DNA of 64,000 nucleotides from Dendrophyllia cribrosa (lineage: Eukaryota; Cnidaria; Anthozoa; Scleractinia; Dendrophylliidae), in assembly GCA_024195265.1 (NCBI GenBank), contig JAJLRJ010000009.1, positions 5,365,182 to 5,429,181 on the forward strand, written 5' to 3'. The position numbers were made by a program, and so were the translations under genes. Below, piece by piece: positions 34,219 to 44,449 of this stretch. Each line of letters opens with the position of its first letter. Positions within the stretch are counted from its first letter, which is position 1. The notes beneath the pieces were generated by a model that saw only the letters and a program-made list of their open reading frames with translations, ran no database searches and was not told where the DNA came from.

Positions 34219-35289
34219 TTATGAGAAGTATTCCTGTAATGAAGGTGGTTGAATGCCGAACTTTTCTGAAACAATATTGCCATAAAGACAAGTGTGAGCA
34301 TTTTCCAGGAGAGCACAAACAATATAAAATTTTCCCACTGCACTCATATTAACTTTTAACTGCCTTTTAAAATCAACAAATTTAAAATAATTAGTGATAT
34401 TACCAAACAACCACTCGACTGACACCCGAACTTCACTCATTGCTTGATTATACAATGCCATTTGCGGGGTCAAGTTCATGTTCCTAAATGGGGCCTGCAG
34501 GTACACTCCCAAAGGATACGCTGGATCCCCATACAAACATAGTGGGTTGCCGTGGAAATACGCCACTCTACGGAGATCATTTAGAACACTAGATGTTTGC
34601 AATATGGTGCTGTCGTGGCGCTTCCCCTCAAATGGGCCATGTAAGTTGGCAATAAGGCCATTTGGAATGACAATACTTTGAAATTTGATTGAATGCAAGC
34701 TTTTGTGGCCATTGTACATTACCCTTTGATTCTGCTGTGGCCTTGCGATGCCACGCACTGTGCCATCAATAAACCCAAAACAATTATTGAGGGGAGCACC
34801 CTGCTGGTGGACAGCTTCTGCATATCTCTGCAGCTGAGCAGGCAGTAAAAAAAACTGGTCCCAACTACGCAAACGATGGCGGTGGTGTTCGTAAATAAAA
34901 TCGACCATTTTGTTGAAAATCAGGCAGAGCTCTGTTGGATTACGACCAAACCGAGGTACCATGTCAGTATACCGGCAAGGATAAGCCAGTCTCTTAAGTA
35001 ATATGCACAGTGCCTCCATATCCCCACAAACTGTTCTCTGTTCACATACAATTTTATCCGGTAAATCCAGACATCTCAACAAAACCTCAATGTCACTTTT
35101 TGCAAATCTTAACTCAGTTTGACACTCAACAGCAGTCCAGGCGTCCTCATCAAATTTTGGAAATTTCCAATACGGGAAAACAGGTTTTGACGAACAAGCG
35201 TCATACAGAAGAACAAAATCTTCATCGTCAATTAAATTGTAAGCACTGGCTGTTATCAAAGCATCCCGGACAGCGCTTAAGCGAGCCAT
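34219..35289 (-). CDS. PIF/Harbinger DDE transposase (HARBI1-like), 356 aa
   Basis: A single open frame of normal length for the family. The predicted RNase H-fold nuclease (DDE_Tnp_4 type) begins near residue 170. The catalytic triad is visible as D175 (GFIDGTVRG), D255 (YGDPAYPL) and E292 (RVSVEWLFG), with the conserved HDSTIL at about residues 225-230. The N-terminal half ('RFGRNPTELCLIF') contains the helix-turn-helix-like part typical of this group. Its role is to cut and paste the element at TWA targets, with the Myb-like partner encoded at 29730-32226. No stop or frameshift was seen, so the enzyme could be active. Whether it is a mobile copy or a domesticated HARBI1-type gene cannot be settled without the element ends. 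Confidence 0.9.
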   Translation of the reverse strand: MARLSAVRDALITASAYNLIDDEDFVLLYDACSSKPVFPYWKFPKFDEDAWTAVECQTELRFAKSDIEVLLRCLDLPDKIVCEQRTVCGDMEALCILLKRLAYPCRYTDMVPRFGRNPTELCLIFNKMVDFIYEHHRHRLRSWDQFFLLPAQLQRYAEAVHQQGAPLNNCFGFIDGTVRGIARPQQNQRVMYNGHKSLHSIKFQSIVIPNGLIANLHGPFEGKRHDSTILQTSSVLNDLRRVAYFHGNPLCLYGDPAYPLGVYLQAPFRNMNLTPQMALYNQAMSEVRVSVEWLFGNITNYFKFVDFKRQLKVNMSAVGKFYIVCALLENAHTCLYGNIVSEKFGIQPPSLQEYFS

Positions 35290-35356
35290 AATTTCAGATG
35301 AAATTTTTCAGCAATGTAAAAAATCGCCAGGAACTCGCGACATGTCACGAAATTAA

Positions 35357-37617
35357 GGTGGCTCGATATAGTATTTTGGTTTCCCTGTATAGTATATTTG
35401 GAGGCAAAACAATTAGAGTTATACTTTGCGGATCGTCATCACATTTTACCCCGAAATGAAGATAATATTACAGTATTAATTTGCCATACATGTATCGAGG
35501 TTGGCGTTGCCATGGCAACGCCATTGGGTTTTTAAGTACGGCTTCAAAACAGACATATCTTCAATTATCTTGAAAATTCCACGGTGAATTCTGTTTAAAT
35601 TTTGCATACGGCCTTCGACCCCTGTGTTCTACTCGAGTACCAACTTTAAAAAAAATCTGTCAGAAATTTTAAAGAAAAAACGCGTTTTTTTAGAATTCGT
35701 TGGTAATTTTTTTCTCTGTTGACAGAATTTTTTGAAAATCGCGTAAAACGCACTTTGGATAGAACGAAGTCAACATGCAAAAAATGAAAAAAATTTAACG
35801 AGCGGAAGCGGAAGTGTGGACTTCGAAAGTTTCAAATTTCTGAAAATTTTGACACGACAAGATCGGCAATTACGCATGCGTGGTAGTTGTCACGCCACTC
35901 CTCCACGCGGATTTTGTGGTCGATTTGCGGATGTTATTCTTGTTTATTCATTTATAGACAAATCTCTTTCGCGCTGTGCAGCTTTTTGTGAGATAGAAAC
36001 TGTTATCTTTTGGATGAATCGTGTCTAGTAATGGCTGGTACATCACTTGCCTTCGAAATGATTAACAATTCTGGCTAAAATCGCTGGATGCTTTGTTCCT
36101 CGTGGTGTGGATGGAATCGCTGCTGTCGGCGCTCTGCTCAAAATTGCGAGCCTCTCTAGAGACGCTGTAAGTCCTGGTAGGACAGGCCACTTTCTGCAAT
36201 TTTTTGTAGGAGGCTTTGCTTTACCAGCCCATTATTACTCTGAGAAAAGATGTTATCCCTGAAATTGCACACGCTGGAAGCCGTTCGTCTAAAAATACCA
36301 TGTCTTCGAAAGCGAAGGAGGCGGGATTTACATTGCCGTTGTTTACAACGACGGGGATTGAAATAATAATAAATACGCGGTGGAGAGCAAAGACATCTTC
36401 CAAAGCATCATGTGCTAAAAAGCTCTTCATTAAAAACAGATTTTAAAACCGATGGAAGATTGCTTCTACAGGGCTTTCCTCCCGGATTGGGCGATTCGGG
36501 TGTTTTGACAAGGTGAAGACTGTCGGCGAATAGAATTTTTCATGGATGAAAGTGTTTCTTTGAACTCATGCCTAACTGATAGGAGCCTTTGCGGAGGAGA
36601 GAGCCTAAGACAGCGTAGCAATGTGGGAGTGTCAAAACAAAAGAATTGTGGCCGATTAAAACACTGTGGCAATTTGCGATAGCATTACTGGAGAGAAAAG
36701 TGGTGAAATCGCTCAGATGAACAGTATGCACTGGAACGTTTTCTGGCCATTTATCGATTCCACTGACAGTTTGTTAAATCGAGAAGCGTAGTAGCTGATA
36801 TTGCATTTTGGGAAAATGCACATAGTAATTGTAAGTGTTTACCTGTTTAGTTATAGCTGCTATTTTATCTAAAGAAGTTGTCTCCGTGTCAAAAACTACA
36901 AATTGATAATCACTGTAGCCGTGTTGTTGTGTCTTTCCTTGAACGCCAGATCGAAGATTTTCTTAATTTTCTCCTTTGAGTATTTCTGATTTGCTGCTTC
37001 ATTAAAAGCCATACAACGTCTGCTTCCTTTTTGCTTTTTATTTCCTCTGGTGGTTCGTAGCTGGATAACCCTTTTTTGTGCATTTTCTTATCTAACTGAT
37101 GACGAGAATCGACCACAAATGTCATGCAGTGGGTGGGAACTTCGTCGCGCACACGCTCTGTTGCTGTTTGTTCTTAGTAGAAGATGAACTATCTTTCCCA
37201 ACACATTCTGCATTACTCTTTTAATAGAGTTTAGATTAAGAAAATACACTGCCCCTAAAAACAGCCCAAAATAAACTCTCTCGTATTCAGAGGAAAATTG
37301 CGTCGATGCGGGGCTGAGTTATCGATCGCGAAACCATTCTTCACTGAATTCTTGTCAGGGAACTTTAACCGCCCTGTTTTCTTTTTTTCGGTAAATCACA
37401 TTACCACCAAAGAAAGAAGAATGTAAACCTAGCTTGCATACACGCGAAAAACACAGTCAACCAGGCCAGCGCAAAAATAAAATTGCGAAAGGAGTGTTGC
37501 GGCCATGTTTGTTTATCTTTTTTCTTGCATGACTCAAATTTTTAAAAGTCCCGCGGGTAAATTAGAACCCAATCTGCGCGCGCCAAAAAAAACTATATCG
37601 AGCCACCTTAAATGTAC
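35357..37617. mobile_element. TTAA-flanked TIR element with exonuclease relic
   Basis: The left end is GGTGGCTCGATATAGT and the right end ACTATATCGAGCCACC, a perfect 16-bp inverted pair. TTAA flanks both (35353-35356, 37618-37621). A TTAA target is known for piggyBac and Kolobok elements, and no transposase of either kind is seen. The minus strand carries a decayed DEDDh exonuclease (36216-37152). Confidence 0.75.
36216..37152 (-). pseudogene. DEDDh 3'-5' exonuclease (TREX/DnaQ-like), frameshifted
   Basis: Reading the minus strand downstream, Exo I appears as QFVVFDTETTSLDKIAAI at about 36845-36895. Exo II follows as LIGHNSF then CFDTPTLLR, in two frames, at about 36620-36670. 'LFADSLHLVKT' comes next, then Exo III as AHDALEDVFALHRV at about 36380-36425. 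Together these give the D-E-D-D-h residues of the family. The motifs lie in different frames with stops between them, so the gene is dead. One break follows AITKQ, where a GTAAAC donor suggests an intron. An upstream minus-strand frame (36910-37152, 'VVDSRHQLDKKMHKKG') may be a preceding exon. Such enzymes trim 3' DNA ends. Why one sits between transposon ends is unclear. Confidence 0.75.
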
Positions 37618-37621
37618 ACGA

Positions 37622-38105
37622 AAGCATGACGAGAGCGACTATTCTCGCAAAAGCTTATTTATTGACATTCGAAGTAGAAGTTTTCATTCTATTGACATAC
37701 ACTAAGTTAAATAATTACATTACAATTGGTGAAACATATAAGCTTAAGCGTAAAGTTTTTTATAGCGCATACAATTAGAACTGTCATAAAGCTTACTTGT
37801 CAAATCCATCCTTTCCGAGTCCTAATTCTTCACACTTTCCCTCTTGCATGCAAGCAAACTAACAACGTCATTGTCGTCGCCAAAATAATACGCTTTACAA
37901 TTCATGATGACAATAAATTCTAGATTAGTTCAAACTGTTCGAGAACGCACACGATACGTTGTCTCGCCATTGCTAAATCACTTGTAAAAGACAACACGAC
38001 GGCGTTCTCGGCCCAGTCTTTTGCGGCATTTTTCGCTGCGCGCGCCGTCCTCAAGAAGTCCCCGTCATCATTGCTAAATCACTCTAATATCACTGTATCA
38101 CGAAC
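37622..38105. other. Gene-free stretch with small repeats
   Basis: ATTGCTAAATCACT occurs at about 37970 and again at about 38071, flanking about 90 bp of GC-rich repeat related to 20046-20160 in reverse. No gene was recognised up to the insertion at 38106. Confidence 0.5.
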
Positions 38106-38396
38106 GCGCTTCGCGCTCGTGTCGCGCTCCGCGCGAAATGCTTCGCTCGCTCCGCTCCGCTTGGCTCATAAAGCGCCTGTCATGCAGGCTAGCATATTGG
38201 CAGACGACAATTTTCGCGTGTCGTCAGCCGTGTCGTAACAACAAAACGGCGGCCTTTTTTAATCAGGACATTCAAACCCTAGATTTAGGTGAAATTTCTC
38301 GTTTGTTTACGCTTCATAGCGAACCCAGCTCTGCAGGCTCTAATTCATTAGTGACTGAAGATTAGGGTTTTTTGCGGTGGACGAATTGTTAATCTC
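38106..38396. mobile_element. Inserted repeat with the right end of a TAGCCTGC element
   Basis: CACTGTATCACGAAC occurs on both sides (about 38091-38105 and 38397-38410), a direct repeat of about 15 bp. The insert holds the right terminus GCGCCTGTCATGCAGGCTA (ends 38191), followed by GCATATTGG and a segment nearly identical to 18598-18697. The insertion point lies in or beside the coding exon at 38401-38553. Confidence 0.55.
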
Positions 38397-38400
38397 ACTG

Positions 38401-38553
38401 TATCACGAACATGAACACAAATTCGCCGACGTGAACTTCAAAAACAACGTCTTCTACAACTTCGGATACGGCAAGGGCCAGGGCAGCAACTTCACGGATT
38501 CCGGCCGCCATCTTGGCGAAGTTAACCCGCGTTACCTAAAGAAAGCCTGGTAA
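38401..38553 (+). pseudogene. Orphan C-terminal exon, unknown protein
   Basis: Fifty codons, GC-rich and uninterrupted, end in TAA. They read as a well-behaved protein tail: HEHKFADVNFKNNVFYNFGY, then KGQGSNFTDSGRHLGEVNP and RYLKKAW. Codon and base use differ sharply from the AT-rich surroundings, which argues for real coding origin. The insertion at 38106-38396 falls at its 5' edge and no splice acceptor is visible, so the exon appears cut off from its gene. No family was recognised. Confidence 0.5.
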
Positions 38554-38704
38554 TGATTATCCTCAAGCCAAACCGCGTTTCAACCAAAAGCGGTTAGAAA
38601 GGGCAGAAAAGTGTTTTATTGAGACACCTCAACCAAATCAACCAAAACTGGTTTAGGTTAAAACGGTTGCCTCCAATAGAACACGCCCTTAATGTCTGAA
38701 CTCG

Positions 38705-39420
38705 GTAAGCTTCTCGGGATGTAAATTTATTTCAGTGGTGGCCACATAAAGGCCTATTCTTATCCACCGTTTTCTCAACACTGCAGCACTTGGAACAAGT
38801 TATGGAAATGTTCGACTTAACCGGAAAATTAACGTAACCCGCGCTTAATTGAAACTTTCTTTTACAGTGATTATTTAAAAACCCCGCGGGGGGGGGGGGG
38901 GGAGACTCCCATATAAAAATGACGGGGGTGCTCGTCGTACCTTTTAGGGGTCAAAATTTGTAGATTGGTACCGCTTAGGGTATTAAAATCTAAAATGACC
39001 ACCGTTAGAATTATTGCGGTACCTTTTAGGGTATGAGCCGAAAAATATGACAGAATATGACATGTGTTGTTTTAAAAGAATTGGTATCTCTTAGGGGTAA
39101 AAAATTTTTTGAGCCACGCCCATCAAACGAGATTCTGATACCTTTTAGGGTGTTTTTCGAAAATTTCCGACGAGCACCCCCGTCATTTTTATATGGGAGT
39201 CCCCCCCCCGGGTTAAAAACATGCTTTGTTTTTGTGTAATAAATACTTCGTTGTTGACAGACTGTACCAATTAACAAATTCAGGGCGCATTTTAATCCCT
39301 TTACTTTAAAGTCGTTCCTATCAGCAATGGAATATCCATGCAGTGGCTAAAAGCAGACATAAGCTTAATAGGGGTAGTTACATTAATTTTATCGATTCCT
39401 TTTCTTATCGACAACGGAAA
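38705..39420 (+). repeat. Dispersed repeat, copy B (interrupted)
   Basis: Second copy of the repeat at 9410-9790, interrupted at 38883-39212 by a G-tract element. Outside the insertion, blocks such as 'gcttctcgggatg', 'gctttgtttttgtg' and 'aattcagggcgcat' match in order. Confidence 0.7.
38883..39212. mobile_element. G-tract TIR element with 8-bp TSD (hAT-like)
   Basis: The left end is CCCGC, a G run, then GACTCCCATATAAAAATGAC. The right end mirrors it and finishes in a C run and GGG. TTAAAAAC lies on both sides (38875-38882, 39213-39220), a perfect 8-bp TSD. The core repeats 'taccttttaggg' several times. A second copy is at 48395-48647. No coding sequence is present. Confidence 0.85.
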
Positions 39421-40198
39421 GGAAGTTATGAATAGGCTAGTTATGAAATTGATTCGTTGGTGGTACACCTTATAGCTATATATCATTATAGCTATATATC
39501 ATTGCGCGGCGTTAGTAATAATTGAACGTTTTCTTTTAACCTAACTATAATTAGTATAGGTAATACAATGGTTTCTAGGAGTATTTGGGATAAATATCTC
39601 GAGTAATATTTCAAAATTGTCCTATAAGACTGAGAATTTTCGCTTTTTCTAACGCTCACACGTGTGATATCGATCCGCGATCAAAGATTACTTTAAAATT
39701 TTCTTATAAACACGGCGACAACTCACCATCTCTGCTTTATCTTTTTATTTTAATAGTAATTAGAAATGTTGGTGACTAATTTCCAAGACACCAAGGATCT
39801 CTTTAGACCGCAACAAACCTCCTTCTTTGGCGGTCAGTGCTTTTATAGACGGAAAACATTGGCGTGAGGCCATTTTGCCCGTACTTGCTTGCAAAGAAAG
39901 CGAGCTTTCGATGAAACTTTGAGCATTTTTTCTCTTTTTATCCTCTGTCCTCAAAATTAGAAACACTACTGTTCACTTCGTCTAGATGACGGACAAGTAC
40001 GATAGTTACTACAAGCAAAGTGTCGAACTCTGAGTCGGAGCCATTCTCTACTTTCTCTTGCTCACTTCAGTGAAGAACTTTTCCGTTTGCTCGTCGAGTT
40101 GTCTGGCGTCGTAGCTAAAAATATCTGCATTGTATTCTTTGCTTTCAACCCTGCTTGATCGTACAAGGATATAATAGGTCTTCGTACCTAGCCCGTGA
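39421..40198. other. Gene-free stretch
   Basis: Only unconvincing short frames are seen; a 68-codon minus-strand frame at 39760-39966 has no supporting feature. Nothing else was recognised. Confidence 0.45.
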
Positions 40199-40347
40199 AC
40201 AGGCTTCTTTTTGGGGAATTGGGTTAGGTTAAAATCGGCGAGAGCGAAGCGAGCAGAGCGCGGACTTCCCTCTTCCCCGGTCCTCGCTTCGCTCTCGCCG
40301 ATTTTAACCTAACCCAATTCCCCAAAACTAAGCCTGTTCACAGGCTA
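40199..40347. mobile_element. 149-bp MITE derived from the 30091-31145 element family
   Basis: It consists almost only of two TIRs, beginning TAGCCCGTGAACAGGCTTCT and passing 'ggttaaaatcggcgag', back to back, and nearly identical to those of the RecQ-bearing element at 30091-31145. TTCGTACC lies on both sides (40191-40198, 40348-40355). Confidence 0.88.
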
Positions 40348-40608
40348 TTCGTACCTTTTTTATGTTGGCAATCTCTAGACTTTCCGCCATTGTTTCAACA
40401 AGATAAAGCCGTCCCTCCCGTTGCCACGGCAACTGTAATTTCTACATGTAGGTATTTAAAATTAGACTGAAATACAGCTCGTCTCAGCCAATCAGATTTC
40501 AGAAATTTCTCAGCTAGAAGTATATAAATCATGTAACATCTGGCTGTATTAAGCTCAAAAAGGAAAAAAAAATCCCACCGCAACTATGATCGACTATCGA
40601 TCATCCAG

Positions 40609-40806
40609 TGGATGAAGGTTACGGTGTTTGGGGGAAGTGGAGTCAGTGTTCAAGAACGTGTGAAACCAAAAAGGCACAAGAATACGTAACAGATTGTGCA
40701 ACAACCAACCGCCACAAAAAGAGGAAAGAGCAGCCAAACGAAAAGAAAGTATGCCCGGGTCAGCAAAAAGGGCTTACAGGTTTGTCTCTGTGGCACACAC
40801 GTATCT
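40609..40806 (+). CDS. Orphan exon with a thrombospondin type 1-like repeat
   Basis: After a plausible acceptor (CATCCAG) the frame reads DEGYGVWGKWSQCSRTCE, the W-x-x-W-S-x-C-S-x-x-C start of a TSP1 repeat, with further cysteines at VTDCATT and KVCPGQ. TSP1 repeats occur in secreted or surface adhesion proteins. The exon can end at 40779 on a GTTTGT donor (phase 1 in and out, as is normal for shuffled extracellular domains), or run to the stop at 40806, with AATAAA nearby at about 40859. No partner exon was found upstream. The next gene on this strand (45632 onward) has its own signal peptide, so this exon probably belongs to a separate upstream gene or is a remnant. Confidence 0.55.
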
Positions 40807-41540
40807 AATTGTTTTGGAGCAACCCTACACGCCCCTCTTCCCGAGGCCTGGTCTGGTAATAAATTTGTCGTCCCTCGGGAGCTTAATAAAAAATGTTTGT
40901 GAATAAAAAATATTTGTGAATTTATGACGATCAAATGGAAACTTTTAATGTATGGCTTCCTTATACCATAGTTAATCGAGGGACTGGTTGTGAAACTTAG
41001 CATAGAATTATTTATTTCGTAGTAGTTCGGCGATGGCAAGTATAAGCCTCGTTGCTAGCTGTAGTTAAGTAAGAGATCGATGCCCAAAGACGCGACAACA
41101 AAGTCAAAAAGGCGTAAAGATACACAGTGAAGCCGATCGAAATAAGACGGGAAATTCTTTATTGAGCAATGAGACATCAATAACATATCACTTCGTTCGG
41201 TATTTCTGCAAATGCTAAGAAGTAAATTTTATCCATTTTTACATTTGTCATTTACGCTCCATGCCGGTAACTCTTACTTACATAAGTATTCGAGTTAACG
41301 CGTCTTTACGCAATGCGGAATTTGTGCCTTAATATTAGAAAAGGCCTTGTATTTACGGTTCTTTACGAAAAACTTGAATATGCGAAAGTTCATTATTTCA
41401 TGCTGTATACTCAGGCTGTCTTGAATGACCAAAAGAGCTAACTATAAATGCGATAGTCAGGCCAGTAGGAACGAATTTGAAAGTGAGAGGGCACGATCGA
41501 CTGTTGTCGGCCGAGACCCCTTCAATATTTTCGACGGTTA

Positions 41541-41920
41541 AACAAGGACACTGACTATAAAAGGGATAGCTCCGCCCCCTTTGTCACACCATCACTGCTT
41601 CAACGGCTAATCAAAGATGGCTAACACTGCGAGCAACACGGAGGAAGACCGTTGCCCCCAAAAATTGGTCTAATTCTACCTTCACCAGCTCAATCTTGTA
41701 GAGAATTTATCTTTCACGAAAATAAAACTAATAACATTATTTGAATTTATGCGCCTTTTAGCATGAATATAATATTTTAGCTTGCCAAATTTGAATTTCG
41801 CGCCGGTAACGGTTCTCCATTGGCGAGCGGATGCACGTGATGTTGACAGTTCGGTGTCAAGTGTGAAATGACTGGCGGCTTGGCCAGGCCAAGGTTCCTT
41901 TTATAGTCAGTGTCCTTGTT
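41541..41920. mobile_element. 380-bp TIR element with a tiny open frame
   Basis: A perfect inverted pair starts AACAAGGACACTGACTATAA at the left and ends with its complement at the right. A TTA target duplication is possible but ambiguous. Inside, ATGGCTAACACTGCG (41617) opens 18 codons (MANTASNTEEDRCPQKLV, then stop), resembling the retained 5' ends seen in the elements at 18701 and 27687. No transposase is present. Confidence 0.7.
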
Positions 41921-41958
41921 AGTGGCAGTCTTCGTTTTTTAATTTTCACCCGAAAAGT

Positions 41959-42027
41959 GGGGGGGGGGGGGGGGGGGGGGGGGGGCACGGGCCTACGCCT
42001 CCCCCCCCCCCCCCCCCCCCCCCCCCC
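41959..42027. repeat. G run (27) facing a C run (28), hairpin
   Basis: G at 41959-41985, a 14-base spacer (containing 'cacgggcctacgcct'), then C at 42000-42027. The arms are fully complementary, so the locus can form a very stable hairpin or G-quadruplexes. Confidence 0.9.
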
Positions 42028-44440
42028 TACTCCTACGGGCCTGATAGTAAACAGCTAAGGAAGGACACATACATTATATTCTCGCGGCATTCAAATACGT
42101 GGGGTGATTGAGATGAAAAATTTTACTCAACGCTGGAGAGAATCAGTTAGAGAATTTGAAGGTGTTTAACGTATCCCAAGGAATCTTCGTGTTAATAGAT
42201 CAGTTATACAATAATATAACAAAAGCGTGTTATCTTTAAAGACAGAAAGTCGATAAAGGGTTGAAACGTGCAACGTGTGTTCACAGCGTGGGCACATTCA
42301 TTTTGTTAAGTAGCATATTTGAAAAACCCTCAATGATTCTGAATACACGAAACGCTTGTCATTGAGTACCTCTCTGTTTTATTTCTTGTACTCTGTTGTT
42401 CTTTAGATAGACTAAAGCTCTTCGTATAAATTTAACTTGTAATTTATATGTACGCTTAAGCTTCATTTTAGCGTGACAAAATTTTCATTTGTTGCCTGTT
42501 GTGTAAGAAATGGCGCGATTTAAAATATTGTTGTAAGCTTTTTTGACGAAAAAGGCTTATTTATATATCTCGATAATTTGATTAAATGTTATCGAAACTG
42601 TGATTCAGTGTTATCCATGTGTTGAATTATAAATCAGTTATAATGTTGAAGCTTGCGTAAGATCGTCTGATTATAGCCTACTTGACTGCTAAGTATCGGG
42701 CGATATTGCGCGCGCTTTCGCGCCGGCTATAACTGTCAAATATTTATCCGGGATATTCGACATCTGGAAAAAAGGGTGATGCTCCGTTAATAAGACCATA
42801 CGGGCCATGTGAACGTGGTCATATTAAATTTAGCGGAAAACGTAATACGGTATATACTTCTGTTACATATAAAGTTAACCTGCTTCAAAACATGATCATA
42901 AAACTAGGCATGAAAATTACTATGGCTGATCTTTGCTAAATATGAATAACCTGTTTAAACACGGGCCGTGTTAAAAAAGCTGTTTAGATTAAAGAATTTT
43001 GAAAACGGAAGGTGAAAACGAGCAACTGTCTAAATATTACACAATGTGTATTTTAGCAGCACAGTATTTATGCATTACAAAAGGGTTCTAAATTATTTTT
43101 CCCAAAACTGTTGTTTTTCGCTCTATTCTTCTAGAACATGTAAACTATGTACAGTGTATGGGATAAAATACTAATCCGGTTTTCCGAGGAATTTATTTAT
43201 TAATTGTTTGAATAGATCGGGATACGACTAAAGGATAATGTAGCAATCGATCTTTATAATATAATTAAACTCAGAGCTCAACGAAATGTGCCCGCACAGT
43301 TTGAGCTATGTCACCAATTTTAGTACGCAATTTGAAAAGCCAAAAATTATGTTTGTTTTAATGGAAACCTACTAATAATAGTCCAGTTTTGTTAACAAAT
43401 TCTCTACCTTTGCATGGCAACTTGTATTTGTTATCTTTGGCTGCAGATGGCTAGGATGGAAATGGATTGCAACTTGCAAAAATTGGCCAATTTTTTCAAG
43501 TTCCTCCCAAGTGTCATGGAAAAATCGCAGAAAAACGTATTATGGTTTGTTCTTCCTTGAATAAATCACTTGATATTCTCTCCTTTGTGTACTAAAAACA
43601 ATTGTATGTTTGAGCAAAGGTACCTTGTCAACTATTTGGTGTATTTTGACCAAAATACAGCAGAATCTGTGTGACAATGCCCCTTTAATTAAACAGCCAG
43701 AAATGTAAATTTAAAAAGTAAACATGTTAGTACCGACAAAGAGCAAGCCAGGAGGTAAAACGGACCCCTTAAAGCTAAGAATGATACGTTATTTTAAACA
43801 AATTAATATTAAAAATTAAAAAAAATGAGAAATACCATTTTTAACCACAATTAAATTACTACAATAAAACCTAAGTAAATGTAGTGTTTTAACTATTTTG
43901 TAATTTCTGGTTATAGAGACGTAGAGACGTTTTCGCGTACTGAAATCGGTGTCGCTGACCGATTGTCTTCATTGAAATGGATTCTATTAGTGTGGGTTTA
44001 GTTTCTAGGTGATTCATAAATTACATGCAGTCGAAAACTTAACATCGAAAAGCTTTATATTTAATAGGAATTTTTGGTTTCAAGGAAAAATTACGGCTTC
44101 TTTTACTTAATCATTCTTGAAATGATAAAAATGAGATACACAGACGGGTTATTCAGAGAAAAGTGCTGTAAACGGTTGTGTATTTTTACTCATCATTTGT
44201 TTATTACTATGCCTAATTATATAATGGCACAAAAGATAAACAAATGACGAGTGAAAATGCCCAGTCATACAACACAATTTTCCTCCAATAAATTGAATAG
44301 TTTTTCCTAAATCAAATTTTTTTTTCCTGTATGAGCGATCAAAAGTCTGACTCATTCGTACTCGTTTTATCGCGCATTCAAGCTTTTAATAAAATGTCTT
44401 GTAATAAATACATCTTATTCGGTGTTTTGGTTAATAATCT
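42028..44440. other. Gene-free stretch
   Basis: AT-rich, with no exon, repeat boundary or RNA gene recognised. Confidence 0.5.
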
Positions 44441-44449
44441 TTCATAAGT

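Larger units (their letters stand above)
29730..35289. mobile_element. PIF/Harbinger transposon body (both genes present)
   Basis: A Myb/SANT-like gene on the plus strand and a DDE transposase on the minus strand, tail to tail, is the standard PIF/Harbinger layout. Both frames are open. Coordinates cover only the coding limits. The terminal inverted repeats and the TWA duplication were not identified, possibly because a TTAA element (35357-37617) is inserted just beyond the transposase start and the true right end lies past it. Confidence 0.75.

Noticed and set aside
36216..37152. Functional exonuclease gene
   Set aside because: The catalytic motifs are present but spread over different frames with stops between them, so it is listed as a pseudogene.
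39760..39966. 68-codon minus-strand frame
   Set aside because: No similarity recognised, no splice sites, and within random expectation for this length.
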